Under the pieces are notes generated by a model. That model ran no database searches and was not told where the DNA came from. It worked only from the letters and a program-made list of their open reading frames with translations. A DNA stretch of 64,000 bases from positions 2,022,501-2,086,500 of the forward strand of contig NC_010003.1 in the NCBI RefSeq assembly GCF_000018605.1, given 5' to 3'. The DNA is from Petrotoga mobilis SJ95 (GTDB lineage Bacteria > Thermotogota > Thermotogae > Petrotogales > Petrotogaceae). Positions 1 to 7,911 of this stretch are shown here, piece after piece (position 1 is the first letter of the stretch; the number at the start of each line of letters is the position of its first letter). Made by a program: the position numbers and the translations under genes.

Positions 1-55
1 CAAAAATTTGAAACATCAAAACGAAGAGTGTTAAAAGATAGAGATATTTTTTCAA
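1..55 (-). CDS. Partial exported protein, N-terminus only
   Basis: The minus strand opens a reading frame at a TTG at position 55 and runs off the left edge. The 18 visible residues begin MKKYLYLLTLFVLMF, two lysines followed by a hydrophobic stretch, which is a typical start of a signal peptide. The TTG overlaps the TGA of the secretin-like gene in a TTGA overlap, so the two are probably translationally coupled and in one operon. The function cannot be told from this fragment. By its place it should be another envelope component of the same locus. Confidence 0.6.
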   Translation of the reverse strand, partial: MKKYLYLLTLFVLMFQIF

Positions 56-1218
56 TTTTGATCAACCCCTTCAAAGGTTGGGGTAGCAGTTAAAAATATC
101 ATCATCCGTTTGCTCTCATCAATGTTTTGGTTATCACCGAATAAAAATCTAAGAAATGGAAGATCTTTTAACAAAGTTGTTCCCCCATTTTTTGAATAAA
201 GTTGACTCAAATCTAAATCAGCAATTAGCAAAATTTCGTTGGGGTTTAAATTCACTTTAGTCTCCAACTCCGATTCTGAAAGTAAATAGCTATCATTTGT
301 GACTTCCATTAAGTTTGTTGTTTTTGTCCTAAAAGAAATTTGAAGTATTTGATTCATCATAGTTGGGGTCATTTCTATTTCTATTCCACTTTCAATATTT
401 CTGAATTCGTTTCTGTAGGTAGTAAAAACGATACTCTCTAGATTCTTCAAACTTAATAACGCTGGTTCTCCTGGTAAAACGTTGACAACCTGTTTAGTAA
501 CTAAATTTGCGGTTTCGTTCTTTTCGTACATCTCTATTTCAGCTTCAAAAAGATCTTGTACAGAAAATCCAATTGCAGGACTCGTAAAAGAAAAACTGTT
601 AATTATACCTTTTTGGTTTATGTTGAACACGTTGCCCTTTATCAAATCAGAGTACCTTTCATTTGTTTCAACGATATAAACGGTTAATTCAATATATGGT
701 TCCCTCTTATCCAACTTGTCAACCAGATCTTTTATATAATCTATTGTATTTTGTGGAGCATACACGACTATTTGGTTAGTTTCTTCGTTAGTTTTTATGT
801 ATTGGTGTAGATTTTCGGGAATCAAATTTAAAAATTTTTCCACCGAAATATAATTCAAAGAAAACACTTGCATTTCAGCTAAGTTCAAAAAATTATGACT
901 TTGAGGATCAGCTAATCCCACAAAGTAAACATTTTCATCAATTTTTTTGTAAGAGTAGCCACCGGGAAGTAGAAGTATATTCAACGCTTTTTCTAAATCC
1001 ACTTCTACAAAGTCTGCTGTGACCAAGCCACTCAAGTATTGATCGGTTAAAATCGTTACCCCCGTTTGAAGAGAGATTTCGTTCAGAGCTTCTATCAAAT
1101 CGGTGTTATAGAAAGTTGCAGTCACTTTTGGGGCAGTACTTTCTTGGGAGAAGGCTAAAAAACACATAAGTGATAAAATAACAAAAGAAAGGGACCTTTT
1201 TAATACGCTTTTTATCAC
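52..1218 (-). CDS. Short secretin-like exported protein
   Basis: The protein has 388 residues with an N-terminal signal peptide (hydrophobic to about residue 24, ending near AFSQ). Next come a short secretin N-domain-like part (residues 30-100, DLIEALNEISLQTGV), an N1/NolW-like segment (about 110-170, with TNQIVVYAPQ and LDKREPYIELTVYIVE) and a C-terminal secretin-like beta domain ending in LPFLRFLFG and MMIFLTATP. These elements are typical of GspD/PilQ secretins, which form outer-membrane channels, but full secretins are usually clearly longer. The start is GTG, overlapping the upstream stop in GTGA. The family assignment is firm at fold level. Whether it forms a channel or is a secretin-domain scaffold is open. 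It sits between a chaperone-like gene and another exported protein, not in an obvious type II secretion or pilus operon. Confidence 0.72.
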   Translation of the reverse strand: MIKSVLKRSLSFVILSLMCFLAFSQESTAPKVTATFYNTDLIEALNEISLQTGVTILTDQYLSGLVTADFVEVDLEKALNILLLPGGYSYKKIDENVYFVGLADPQSHNFLNLAEMQVFSLNYISVEKFLNLIPENLHQYIKTNEETNQIVVYAPQNTIDYIKDLVDKLDKREPYIELTVYIVETNERYSDLIKGNVFNINQKGIINSFSFTSPAIGFSVQDLFEAEIEMYEKNETANLVTKQVVNVLPGEPALLSLKNLESIVFTTYRNEFRNIESGIEIEMTPTMMNQILQISFRTKTTNLMEVTNDSYLLSESELETKVNLNPNEILLIADLDLSQLYSKNGGTTLLKDLPFLRFLFGDNQNIDESKRMMIFLTATPTFEGVDQN

Positions 1219-2705
1219 ATTAACTCCCCCTCGAAGACTTTCAATCTTTGTTCGGTGTTATAAATAGTGAGGATGTATCTATAACCTTCCCCTTCTAAAA
1301 TGGGTACTTCACCGATCAACATCGTTTCTTGGCTTGGTACTAACCACTCTTGACTATATGGAAGAAGATCGTAAACACCTATGCTCACACCATCACTGTC
1401 TAAAATACTCAAACTTCCGTTAGGAATTATGTATCTCTCCCCCGTATTTTTGATCAAAGCACTGAAAATTCCGCTACCTTCTATTTTTTCATAATTTGAG
1501 CTCACTAACTCAACATCATAATTTACTTCACCTATAACGGTTTCAACGTTGACCTTTTTCTGGGATAAAAATTCTCCCGATTCATCGTAGGCATTTAAAA
1601 CGATTTTGCCGTAGTATGCACCATTTTCGACTTCCTTTGGTACGTTTATAGAAAGTATAACCCTCGAGGTTCGTTGAGGGTTAACTATAAAAGATGATGG
1701 AGACCTCAACGTGATCCATGATAGCAAGGATCTATCTTTAGCTTGAGGTAAACTCGCAAATTCTTCTCCCCCCACTTGTACCGTGACGTTTTGATTAGAC
1801 ATATTTTGTAGATTTATAACAAAGGTTTTTACAGCACCAGGGTAAAGCTCATAACTGAACTCAGTATTGTCTAATATAAGCGCAAGTTCCGTGGGAGGAG
1901 TGAAATTAAAGCCTTCTTCTGGAACGGTTATATCGTATGTAAACACCCTTTGCCTGTTGGAGTAGTTAACAAAAAGGTTTACTTTGTACTCTCCAGGAGC
2001 TAACAAGTACGTAGGCTTACCTGAAAATACAACTTTATTTCCTTTCAATATTCTTTGGGCGGTTCTATTGTTATTTTCCATGTAAGGAGATTTTAAAGGT
2101 AATCTTTCTATCATCCTACCCGATTTATCTCTCAAAATAGCTTCAGCAGAGATTACGAGGTCATAACTGGAACCATTAGAGATGGTAGCTTCGATTACCG
2201 GTTTGCCTTCTTCATCTGGAACAACCTTCACATCTTCAACTTCTGCCCTTGTTATGACAGTTCCTTGTACATGAACCGTTATTGGTATTGCATACCTTAT
2301 AATTATTCCTATCGTTCCACTCGTTTCAACTTCTGGGGTAATCATGAGGATAAAATTGTAAGTTCCAAAAGGAGCCTTCGAAGGAATATTTACACTGACT
2401 TCAACGGGTGTTGTCGAACGAGGAGAAACAGTGATGGAGTTTGGGAACTCAATCCAACTTGAATAAAGAAAGTTATCTGGAGTTGCTTCTACATAATCAA
2501 AATTTCCTGAAAGATCCTGAGTCATTTGATAAAGCTCTATACTAACGTTTTGTGTGGTGTTACCACCAATAACGTTTATTGTGGCAACGAATTCTTCCCC
2601 TGCCCTGACATCTTTTTCAACGGACAAAGGTGAAACGGCTATCTGAGCAAAAGAAAAAGCTGTAAAAAGTAAAAAAACAATTGATATGATATAAAATTTC
2701 TTCAT
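1215..2705 (-). CDS. Exported protein with two chaperone-like beta modules
   Basis: The protein has 496 residues and a clear signal peptide (ends near FSFAQ, residue 20). Two related beta-rich modules are visible. Each has an N-terminal strand, a segment ending in SWI.., a proline-rich turn (ITVSPRSTTPVEVSVNIP near residue 95; FIVNPQRTSRVILSINVP near 340) and a GTYNF/GAYYG strand. This resembles immunoglobulin-like pilus-assembly chaperones or DUF916-type surface proteins. The middle and the end hold further Ig-like strands. It is the first gene of a 4-base-overlap operon with the secretin-like gene, so a periplasmic or surface scaffold role is inferred. No catalytic motif is seen. A TATAAT element lies upstream at 2735-2740 (minus strand), with a weak -35. 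Confidence 0.65.
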   Translation of the reverse strand: MKKFYIISIVFLLFTAFSFAQIAVSPLSVEKDVRAGEEFVATINVIGGNTTQNVSIELYQMTQDLSGNFDYVEATPDNFLYSSWIEFPNSITVSPRSTTPVEVSVNIPSKAPFGTYNFILMITPEVETSGTIGIIIRYAIPITVHVQGTVITRAEVEDVKVVPDEEGKPVIEATISNGSSYDLVISAEAILRDKSGRMIERLPLKSPYMENNNRTAQRILKGNKVVFSGKPTYLLAPGEYKVNLFVNYSNRQRVFTYDITVPEEGFNFTPPTELALILDNTEFSYELYPGAVKTFVINLQNMSNQNVTVQVGGEEFASLPQAKDRSLLSWITLRSPSSFIVNPQRTSRVILSINVPKEVENGAYYGKIVLNAYDESGEFLSQKKVNVETVIGEVNYDVELVSSNYEKIEGSGIFSALIKNTGERYIIPNGSLSILDSDGVSIGVYDLLPYSQEWLVPSQETMLIGEVPILEGEGYRYILTIYNTEQRLKVFEGELM

Positions 2706-2810
2706 GATTATTACCTATCCCCTTTTTTGTGTCTATTATAGCACAATTAAAATTTATAAAATCTTTAATAATTATATTCACTAAAATAAAGTGCACGTGT
2801 ATATTAATAA

Positions 2811-2853
2811 AATTACCCCTTTTTAAGTGCTCTAATTGCAAAAAGGGGTAATT
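2811..2853 (-). terminator. 14-bp hairpin, probable terminator
   Basis: Positions 2811-2824 and 2840-2853 are perfectly complementary (AATTACCCCTTTTT and its reverse complement) with a 15-base loop. On the minus strand the stem is followed by a T-rich run (TTATTAATA). It lies just downstream of the gene ending at 2896 and before the promoter of the gene starting at 2705. It most likely ends transcription of the small exported gene, but it lacks a long pure T tract and could be a processing or attenuation structure. Confidence 0.55.
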
Positions 2854-2895
2854 GAAAAATATGGGATATTATTAATAAATGTTCTTTAAAAACTC

Positions 2896-3348
2896 TTAAA
2901 TTGAGGCTATGGTAAAGGTTACATCAGCGATTTTTGTATTTGTAGGAAGTGCACCTAGATTTAAGTTACCTAGAACGTCAAGTGTTGCAGTAACATCGAA
3001 GACCACATTTCCTGCTCCTCCAAAACCAGCTGCGTTGGTGTCTATGGAAATTTGTAATAAACTAGCCCATGAAGCATAACCAGTCACTTCAGCTATACTA
3101 GAAGAAACACTATAATTAACATTTGCCTCTGCTAAGAGCTTTACAGTATCTGTAGGATTTGCAGGATTTGCTGGATCAAATACTAAATCGAACTGGGAAT
3201 CAGGACTTGTAGTATCTACTGACAATCTCACAAATGCTGGAACATTCAAAAAAACTGGAACGTTAACAGTATCAGAAACTTGTGCCAAACCTGAAACTGA
3301 AATCAACATCACCATCATCAAAACTGCCAAACTTAAAACTTTTTTCAT
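2896..3348 (-). CDS. Small exported beta-rich protein, copy 1
   Basis: The protein has 150 residues. The signal peptide spans residues 1-22 (ends GLAQ) and the mature part starts with VNVPVFLNVPAFVRLSV. The same VPV/IYLxVPxY opening occurs in three neighbouring genes. The mature protein is rich in Val, Thr, Ala and Asn, has no cysteine, and ends in IADVTFTIAS, which matches the ends of its paralogues. The start ATG follows a GGGGTGG ribosome site. It looks like a secreted beta-sandwich subunit. I know no family to which it clearly belongs; DUF4402 or spore-coat-U-like pilins are remote possibilities that need a structure-based search. It is separated from the next gene by a strong hairpin. 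Confidence 0.7.
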   Translation of the reverse strand: MKKVLSLAVLMMVMLISVSGLAQVSDTVNVPVFLNVPAFVRLSVDTTSPDSQFDLVFDPANPANPTDTVKLLAEANVNYSVSSSIAEVTGYASWASLLQISIDTNAAGFGGAGNVVFDVTATLDVLGNLNLGALPTNTKIADVTFTIASI

Positions 3349-3481
3349 AATTTTCCACCCCTTTTAAAATTTTCGTTTTATTTGAATTATCTTTATTTTA
3401 CTTTTCTAATTTAATTATACTTACTATAATAAAACAACAATAATTTTTAATAAAAATCCAATCAAAATTTATGTTACAACT

Positions 3482-3934
3482 TCAGTTGCTAGAAACTGTT
3501 ATTTGAATATTCCCAATTTGACCTTCCATAAAGGTGTATATAAGTCCTTCCAACAGGCCTACATCCAGCTGAAAAGTTAAAATATAATTGTGGATTCCAG
3601 GAGTTCCTCCAGTGCCTGACAGTAGCAAATCATAAGAACCTAGTATCAAATATTGCTGCCACCCAGGTAGCGAGCTAAGTACCGTAAAATTAGCTGTTAA
3701 ATTATAATTTATGTTAGATTCAACATTAAAAGTTAAACTGTCTTCTACTATGTCGCCCCAATTGGCAACTGTAGCATACAAGTCTAAACGTGAATCGCTA
3801 AGGTTGGTAATTTTCAAGTATTCAGGTACGGCTAAATATATAGGGACAGTGGTCTCTTTGCTTATAGCAAATGAGGTTGATGAAATGATAATTATGAAAG
3901 AAAAAATTAATGTATATTTTAATTTTTGAATCAT
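3482..3934 (-). CDS. Small exported beta-rich protein, copy 2
   Basis: The protein has 150 residues with a signal peptide ending near STSFA (residue 23). The mature part begins TTVPIYLAVPEYLKI and ends GQIGNIQITVSS, both matching the neighbouring paralogues in motif and position. The middle is divergent. The ATG follows a GAGGG ribosome site, and a TATAAT element lies about 45 bases upstream of the start. It is probably its own transcription unit or is read with the large paralogue upstream. The function is unknown; by paralogy it is a secreted structural subunit. Confidence 0.68.
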   Translation of the reverse strand: MIQKLKYTLIFSFIIIISSTSFAISKETTVPIYLAVPEYLKITNLSDSRLDLYATVANWGDIVEDSLTFNVESNINYNLTANFTVLSSLPGWQQYLILGSYDLLLSGTGGTPGIHNYILTFQLDVGLLEGLIYTFMEGQIGNIQITVSSN

Positions 3935-4093
3935 TTACCCTCACGCCCTGACTTCATTTTTTATAAAACTAATTCTGTTTTAATTATACTCGGGCTAATA
4001 AGATAGCAATTAATTTCAATAAAATTTCAATAAGAATTTTGAAGAAAAACAGTAAGAAGAAAATAAAAAATAAGAAAAAGATTCAGGAAGGTA

Positions 4094-5296
4094 TCAAGAG
4101 GACGAAAGAGTAATGTAAACATCACCTATATGGATAATTTCATTGACCGTGAGCACCTCATTTTCAAAAAGGGATAGTATTTGCTCACGTTTGTCATTCC
4201 ACAAATCAGCAAAATCTGCCTTTATTTCAATATCAAAATCGGTATTACTGCTATCTACGGATATTAATTCGTCATTTTGTAATATAATATAATCCTCTAA
4301 AAAGCTGTAACTGTCAAAAATATCCATTGAAAGATAAATATCGTAATTTGGCAAAGTTGATTCAATGTGTACAGGAACTGAAGAAATAACATTATTCTGA
4401 GGATTGGCAAGGTCAAAAGTTAGTTGAATTGTGCCTTCTCCTCCGACGATGAAGTTTATAACAGGTTCAGGCACCTTAAAGTAAATAGGAACAGCCAAAT
4501 AACTAAAATACCCACCCTCCATAGGGATAGAAACTACAACATCCCCCACGTGAAGTCCCTCTTCAGGGAAGCCAGCCTGGACAAATTTTTCTTGTAATAA
4601 ACTTCCATAATTTTTGAATAGGTTACCTAAATTAGAGCCAACTGTTATGTCGAACTCTACATTAGGATTATTTAAATACGTATTTGGAGAACCTAAAAAT
4701 TGCAAATAGCTACCTTCAGATAGAAAATCAAACCCATCTAATAACTCTACACCAACGTAAACATGAAGGGGAGGCAAGTTAGACTTGAGGGATACATTAG
4801 AGGATTTTTGATCATACCACTTCCCACTACCTGGATAAGGTGGGGTGAATTCAAAGACTATATCGTTTGAAACGTTATAGTCGACAAAAAAGTTGTCAAC
4901 TACGAAATAAACATCAATAAAATCTAACTGTTCCCCAGTAGAGTCTAAAAGCAAAACTTCTCCTATTTTTGTCCCTGAAGAAGATAAAAGTCCATTCTGA
5001 AACATAGCCAGAATTTTTTGGTTATTGTTTTGCCATAATGGTTGGATATTAAACCCTAGTTGTAATGTATAAGTACTTCCGCTTCCCCAACTTGAAAGGT
5101 TAAAATAACTATGAAAGAATTGGTAATTACTATCTAGTTGTAATTCTACCCGATAAACGTTGGACAGGTTAAGAAAAATTTGAGTTTGCTGATAGTTGTA
5201 ATTGTCTAAATCCAATTTAAATTCGAAATAATTATTTGCTGAAAATATGCTCACAGTTAAGAATAAGAAAGTTATAAAGACAATCATTTTCTTCAT
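4094..5296 (-). CDS. Exported protein with repeated beta domain
   Basis: The protein has 400 residues, starting at the ATG at 5296. A GTG nine bases upstream is possible, but the AGGAAG ribosome site suits the ATG. After the signal peptide (to about FSANN, residue 22) three repeats can be read. Each ends in the same motif: TKIGEVLLLD (about residue 123), LHVGDVVVSIP (about 260) and IHIGDVYITLSSS (the C-terminus). Each is preceded by a helix-like segment such as DLWNDKREQILSLFENEVL. The third repeat opens with LAVPIYFKVPEPV, the family motif. It therefore looks like a multi-domain version of the 150-residue neighbours. The function is unknown. It is divergent from the related gene at 5493. Confidence 0.68.
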   Translation of the reverse strand: MKKMIVFITFLFLTVSIFSANNYFEFKLDLDNYNYQQTQIFLNLSNVYRVELQLDSNYQFFHSYFNLSSWGSGSTYTLQLGFNIQPLWQNNNQKILAMFQNGLLSSSGTKIGEVLLLDSTGEQLDFIDVYFVVDNFFVDYNVSNDIVFEFTPPYPGSGKWYDQKSSNVSLKSNLPPLHVYVGVELLDGFDFLSEGSYLQFLGSPNTYLNNPNVEFDITVGSNLGNLFKNYGSLLQEKFVQAGFPEEGLHVGDVVVSIPMEGGYFSYLAVPIYFKVPEPVINFIVGGEGTIQLTFDLANPQNNVISSVPVHIESTLPNYDIYLSMDIFDSYSFLEDYIILQNDELISVDSSNTDFDIEIKADFADLWNDKREQILSLFENEVLTVNEIIHIGDVYITLSSS

Positions 5297-5430
5297 TTTA
5301 ATCACTTCCTAATAGTTTTCTTTTTAAATTATACATTATTTTTTATAAATAATTTTAACTATTTCAATAAAAATTCAATAAAAATGATTATAATTCGCTT
5401 TTAATCGTACATAAAAAAATAATAAAAGAC

Positions 5431-5459
5431 TTGACATTTTTATTTTTATTTAGTATAAT
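5431..5459 (+). promoter_or_regulatory. Strong sigma-A-type promoter
   Basis: TTGACA at 5431-5436 and TATAAT at 5454-5459 are both perfect consensus hexamers, with a 17-base spacer. It lies 34 bases upstream of the start of the small exported protein at 5493, so that gene is expected to be highly expressed. Confidence 0.85.
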
Positions 5460-5492
5460 TTTATTAGACTTTTATTAGAGGTGGTGAATGTA

Positions 5493-5987
5493 ATGAAAAA
5501 GATTATTTTTATAACAATAATAATGTTGTTGGTTTTAAATATCAGTGTTATTTCTTTTTCTCAAACTTCTGATGGTGTTAATATCCCTGTCTATATTAGT
5601 GTTTCTAGTTATGCTGCAATTGACTCTGTTGATAAAGAAAGTTTAGATTATGAATTGGATTTGTCATCTCCTGAAAACAAAAGTGAAGAAATAAAGGTAA
5701 AAATCGTAGCAAATACCACTTTTGAACTCATGGTTGAATTTGATGCAGAAGGAAGTAGTTTTAACGAACAGAACCAAGCATTGTTTGAATTGTTGAATAG
5801 TAGCTTTAATTATTCTGTTGATAGTAACGATTCATCGTATGGAGTTATTGAAAAAACCGTTCAAGTAGGATTCAATTTTCAACAGGTGCTCGCTAGCAAT
5901 CCTGAGATGAGAGAATTGCTTTTAAAAAATGGAGAATATAATGATAAGGTTGGTAATTTTGTTTTCACAGTTTCCCCCGCAGTTTAA
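5493..5987 (+). CDS. Small exported beta-rich protein, copy 3
   Basis: The protein has 164 residues from the ATG at 5493. Two GTGs at 5481 and 5484 lie within the GAGGTGGTG ribosome site and are unlikely starts. The signal peptide ends near VISFSQ. The mature part opens VNIPVYISVSSYAAI and ends KVGNFVFTVSPAV, as in the minus-strand paralogues. It also has the FNFQQVL..NPEMRELLLKNG segment that corresponds to the helix-like segment in the repeated protein. It is monocistronic, between a consensus promoter and an intrinsic terminator, which suggests an abundant structural protein. The function is unknown. Confidence 0.72.
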   Translation: MKKIIFITIIMLLVLNISVISFSQTSDGVNIPVYISVSSYAAIDSVDKESLDYELDLSSPENKSEEIKVKIVANTTFELMVEFDAEGSSFNEQNQALFELLNSSFNYSVDSNDSSYGVIEKTVQVGFNFQQVLASNPEMRELLLKNGEYNDKVGNFVFTVSPAV

Positions 5988-6030
5988 AGACAATTATGCG
6001 CCCCTTATTTGCATAGTGCAGCAAATGCTC

Positions 6031-6062
6031 GAGAGGTAGGTTAATTCCTGCCTCTCTTTTTA
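6031..6062 (+). terminator. Intrinsic terminator
   Basis: The stem GAGAGGTAGG (6031-6040) pairs with CCTGCCTCTC (6047-6056) with one G-T wobble and a 6-base loop, and is followed by a TTTTTATT tail. It ends the transcript of the small exported protein gene. Confidence 0.85.
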
Positions 6063-6137
6063 TTATTGAAAAATTAACAATTATTTTGTATTTGATAAAC
6101 GTTTTTGAAGTAAAATAAAACGGCTGAGGTGAGAATA

Positions 6138-6701
6138 ATGTTTAACGAAGAACTGAAAAATAAAAACCTTATAGTTGAATTAGAATCTTTTGAAAAGATA
6201 TTAGAAAGAGAGATCATCATCAGAAACTGGAAAGAAATTGAACTACCTTCTGAAAAGGCGAAGATACTTGCCCCAATAGATGTAAATGTTTCTTTGGAGA
6301 AAGGCGACAGTCAAGTATTGGTAAACGGTAAAATTGAAACTATGGTTCAGCTTCATTGTTCGAGATGTTTGAAACCTATAGAGTATTGGATCGATGAAAG
6401 TTTTGAAGCCGTATATATGAGTAGGAGTTTTGAAAAGTATTTATCGAAAACTGAACGTTTAAAAACGTTAGACAATCTCATTTACTATGATGGTCAAACA
6501 ATAGATTTGACAAATCGAGTAATAGAGACTATAATATTAGCAGTGCCAGAAGTTCCACTGTGTAAAGAAGATTGCAAAGGGCTATGTCCTATCTGTGGAA
6601 TTGATTTGAACGAAAATCCAGAGCATTCTTGTGAAACAGAGGATATTGACCCACGTTTTGTAATGCTAAAAAAGTTGTTGGATAATGAAAAATCAAATTA
6701 A
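6138..6701 (+). CDS. yceD: YceD/DUF177 family protein
   Basis: The protein has 187 residues in the DUF177/YceD family, linked to accumulation of large-subunit rRNA. The family features are a central CSRCLKP pair of cysteines and a C-terminal CKEDCKGLCPICGxxLN four-cysteine cluster, both visible here and probably zinc-binding. The ATG at 6138 is chosen because GAGGTGA at 6126-6132 is a good ribosome site 6 bases before it; a GTG inside that site at 6129 is not a likely start. The order yceD-rpmF-plsX is widely conserved in bacteria and supports the call. Confidence 0.9.
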   Translation: MFNEELKNKNLIVELESFEKILEREIIIRNWKEIELPSEKAKILAPIDVNVSLEKGDSQVLVNGKIETMVQLHCSRCLKPIEYWIDESFEAVYMSRSFEKYLSKTERLKTLDNLIYYDGQTIDLTNRVIETIILAVPEVPLCKEDCKGLCPICGIDLNENPEHSCETEDIDPRFVMLKKLLDNEKSN

Positions 6702-6728
6702 TACAAAATACCAAAGGGGGAAACATAC

Positions 6729-6911
6729 ATGGCAACGCCAAAACAAAAGGCTTCAAGAGGTCAAACACATTCTAGAAGAGCGAAATTTTACTCTGCCTAC
6801 AAGATCAATGTTGTAAAATGTCCGAAGTGCGGAGAGCCAAAATTACCACACCGCGTTTGTTTGAATTGTGGATACTATGGTGACAAACAAATCTTAGAAA
6901 TAGGTGAATGA
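6729..6911 (+). CDS. rpmF: Ribosomal protein bL32
   Basis: The 60-residue protein has the bL32 start MATPKQKASRGQTHSRRA and a zinc-ribbon CPKCGEPKLPHRVCLNCGYY (two CxxC pairs). It is a large-subunit ribosomal protein. A GGGGGAA ribosome site precedes the ATG. It lies between yceD and plsX, the usual place. The end overlaps the ribosome site of plsX, so the two are probably coupled. Confidence 0.97.
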   Translation: MATPKQKASRGQTHSRRAKFYSAYKINVVKCPKCGEPKLPHRVCLNCGYYGDKQILEIGE

Positions 6912-6915
6912 GCCT

Positions 6916-7896
6916 ATGAATAGTGTAAAAATAGGTATCGATCTATACGGCGGTGATAATGCGCCCAGTTCTGTTGTTGAGGGCGCACTTTTTGCTTTAA
7001 AGAATAAGTTCCTTTCTCCTGAAGAATTGGTTATAGTGGGAAATGAAATTTCAAAGGAAGATTTAGATAAAATATCGAATTTACAGATTGTCCCAGCTAA
7101 AAATTTGGTTAGTAACGAGACAAAACCAACGGAAGTTTTGAAAATGAAAGAATCTTCGATGTACGTAGGCTGCGAAATGTTGAAAAATAACGAATTAAAT
7201 GCTTTTGTTAGTGCAGGTAACACTGGTGCATTACTATCAAGCGGTACATTTGTTGCAGGTAGACTACCTGGTATAAAAAGGCCTGCCTTGGTTTTAGCCC
7301 TTCCTTCTAAATCCAATAAACCCAAAATTTTGGTGGATGCAGGAGCAAACGCTGAAGTAAAGGCTGAACATTTTTATGATTTTGCAAGGGAGGGAATAGC
7401 TTACGCTAAATTTTTGAATCTTGAAAATCCAAGGGTTGGGATTTTAAATATCGGTTCTGAAGACGAAAAGGGAAATTCAATTGTTAGAGAAGCTTCTAAT
7501 TTGTTGAAAGAAGAAAAGAAGTTTAATTATGTTGGCTATGTAGAAGCACGTGAGTTGTTTGATGATACGTGTGATATAATAGTTACAGACGGATTCACCG
7601 GTAACAACGTTTTAAAAACTATGGAAGGTACAGCTTATTTCATCCTTCATGAATTGAAAGAAACGATTAAAAAAGGTGGGTTATTCACAAAATTAGGAGC
7701 CTTGTTTCTAAGAGGTTCTTTAAAATCTTTAGTCAATAAAATTGATTATAGGAGTTACGGAGGGACATTCTTTTTGGGGGTCAATGGTGTTTTAGTTAAG
7801 GCGCATGGGTCTTCAGACGCTGAAGCAATAGCTAATGCATTGTACGTGGCTTACCGTGCCGCCAAATTTGACTTGATCGAAAAGATTGAGATTTAA
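6916..7896 (+). CDS. plsX: Phosphate acyltransferase PlsX
   Basis: PlsX moves an acyl group from acyl-ACP to phosphate to give acyl-phosphate for phospholipid synthesis at the membrane. The N-terminus reads VKIGIDLYGGDNAP, the family hallmark, followed by SAGNTGALL and the C-terminal YGGTFFLGVNGV..AHGSS motif. The length, 326 residues from the ATG at 6916, is usual. That ATG has AGGTGA 8 bases upstream; a GTG at 6904 lies inside rpmF without a ribosome site. Confidence 0.95.
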   Translation: MNSVKIGIDLYGGDNAPSSVVEGALFALKNKFLSPEELVIVGNEISKEDLDKISNLQIVPAKNLVSNETKPTEVLKMKESSMYVGCEMLKNNELNAFVSAGNTGALLSSGTFVAGRLPGIKRPALVLALPSKSNKPKILVDAGANAEVKAEHFYDFAREGIAYAKFLNLENPRVGILNIGSEDEKGNSIVREASNLLKEEKKFNYVGYVEARELFDDTCDIIVTDGFTGNNVLKTMEGTAYFILHELKETIKKGGLFTKLGALFLRGSLKSLVNKIDYRSYGGTFFLGVNGVLVKAHGSSDAEAIANALYVAYRAAKFDLIEKIEI

Positions 7897-7911
7897 AAGG
7901 GGGTTTAACAA

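Noticed and set aside
2617-2841. 74-residue minus-strand open frame across the start of the chaperone-like gene
   Set aside because: It overlaps the signal-peptide region of a better gene in another frame and spans its promoter.
6894-7325. 143-residue minus-strand open frame
   Set aside because: Antisense of plsX, without a ribosome site or a family motif.
7897-7911. glmS ribozyme or riboswitch
   Set aside because: Only 15 bases lie between plsX and glmS, too short for it.
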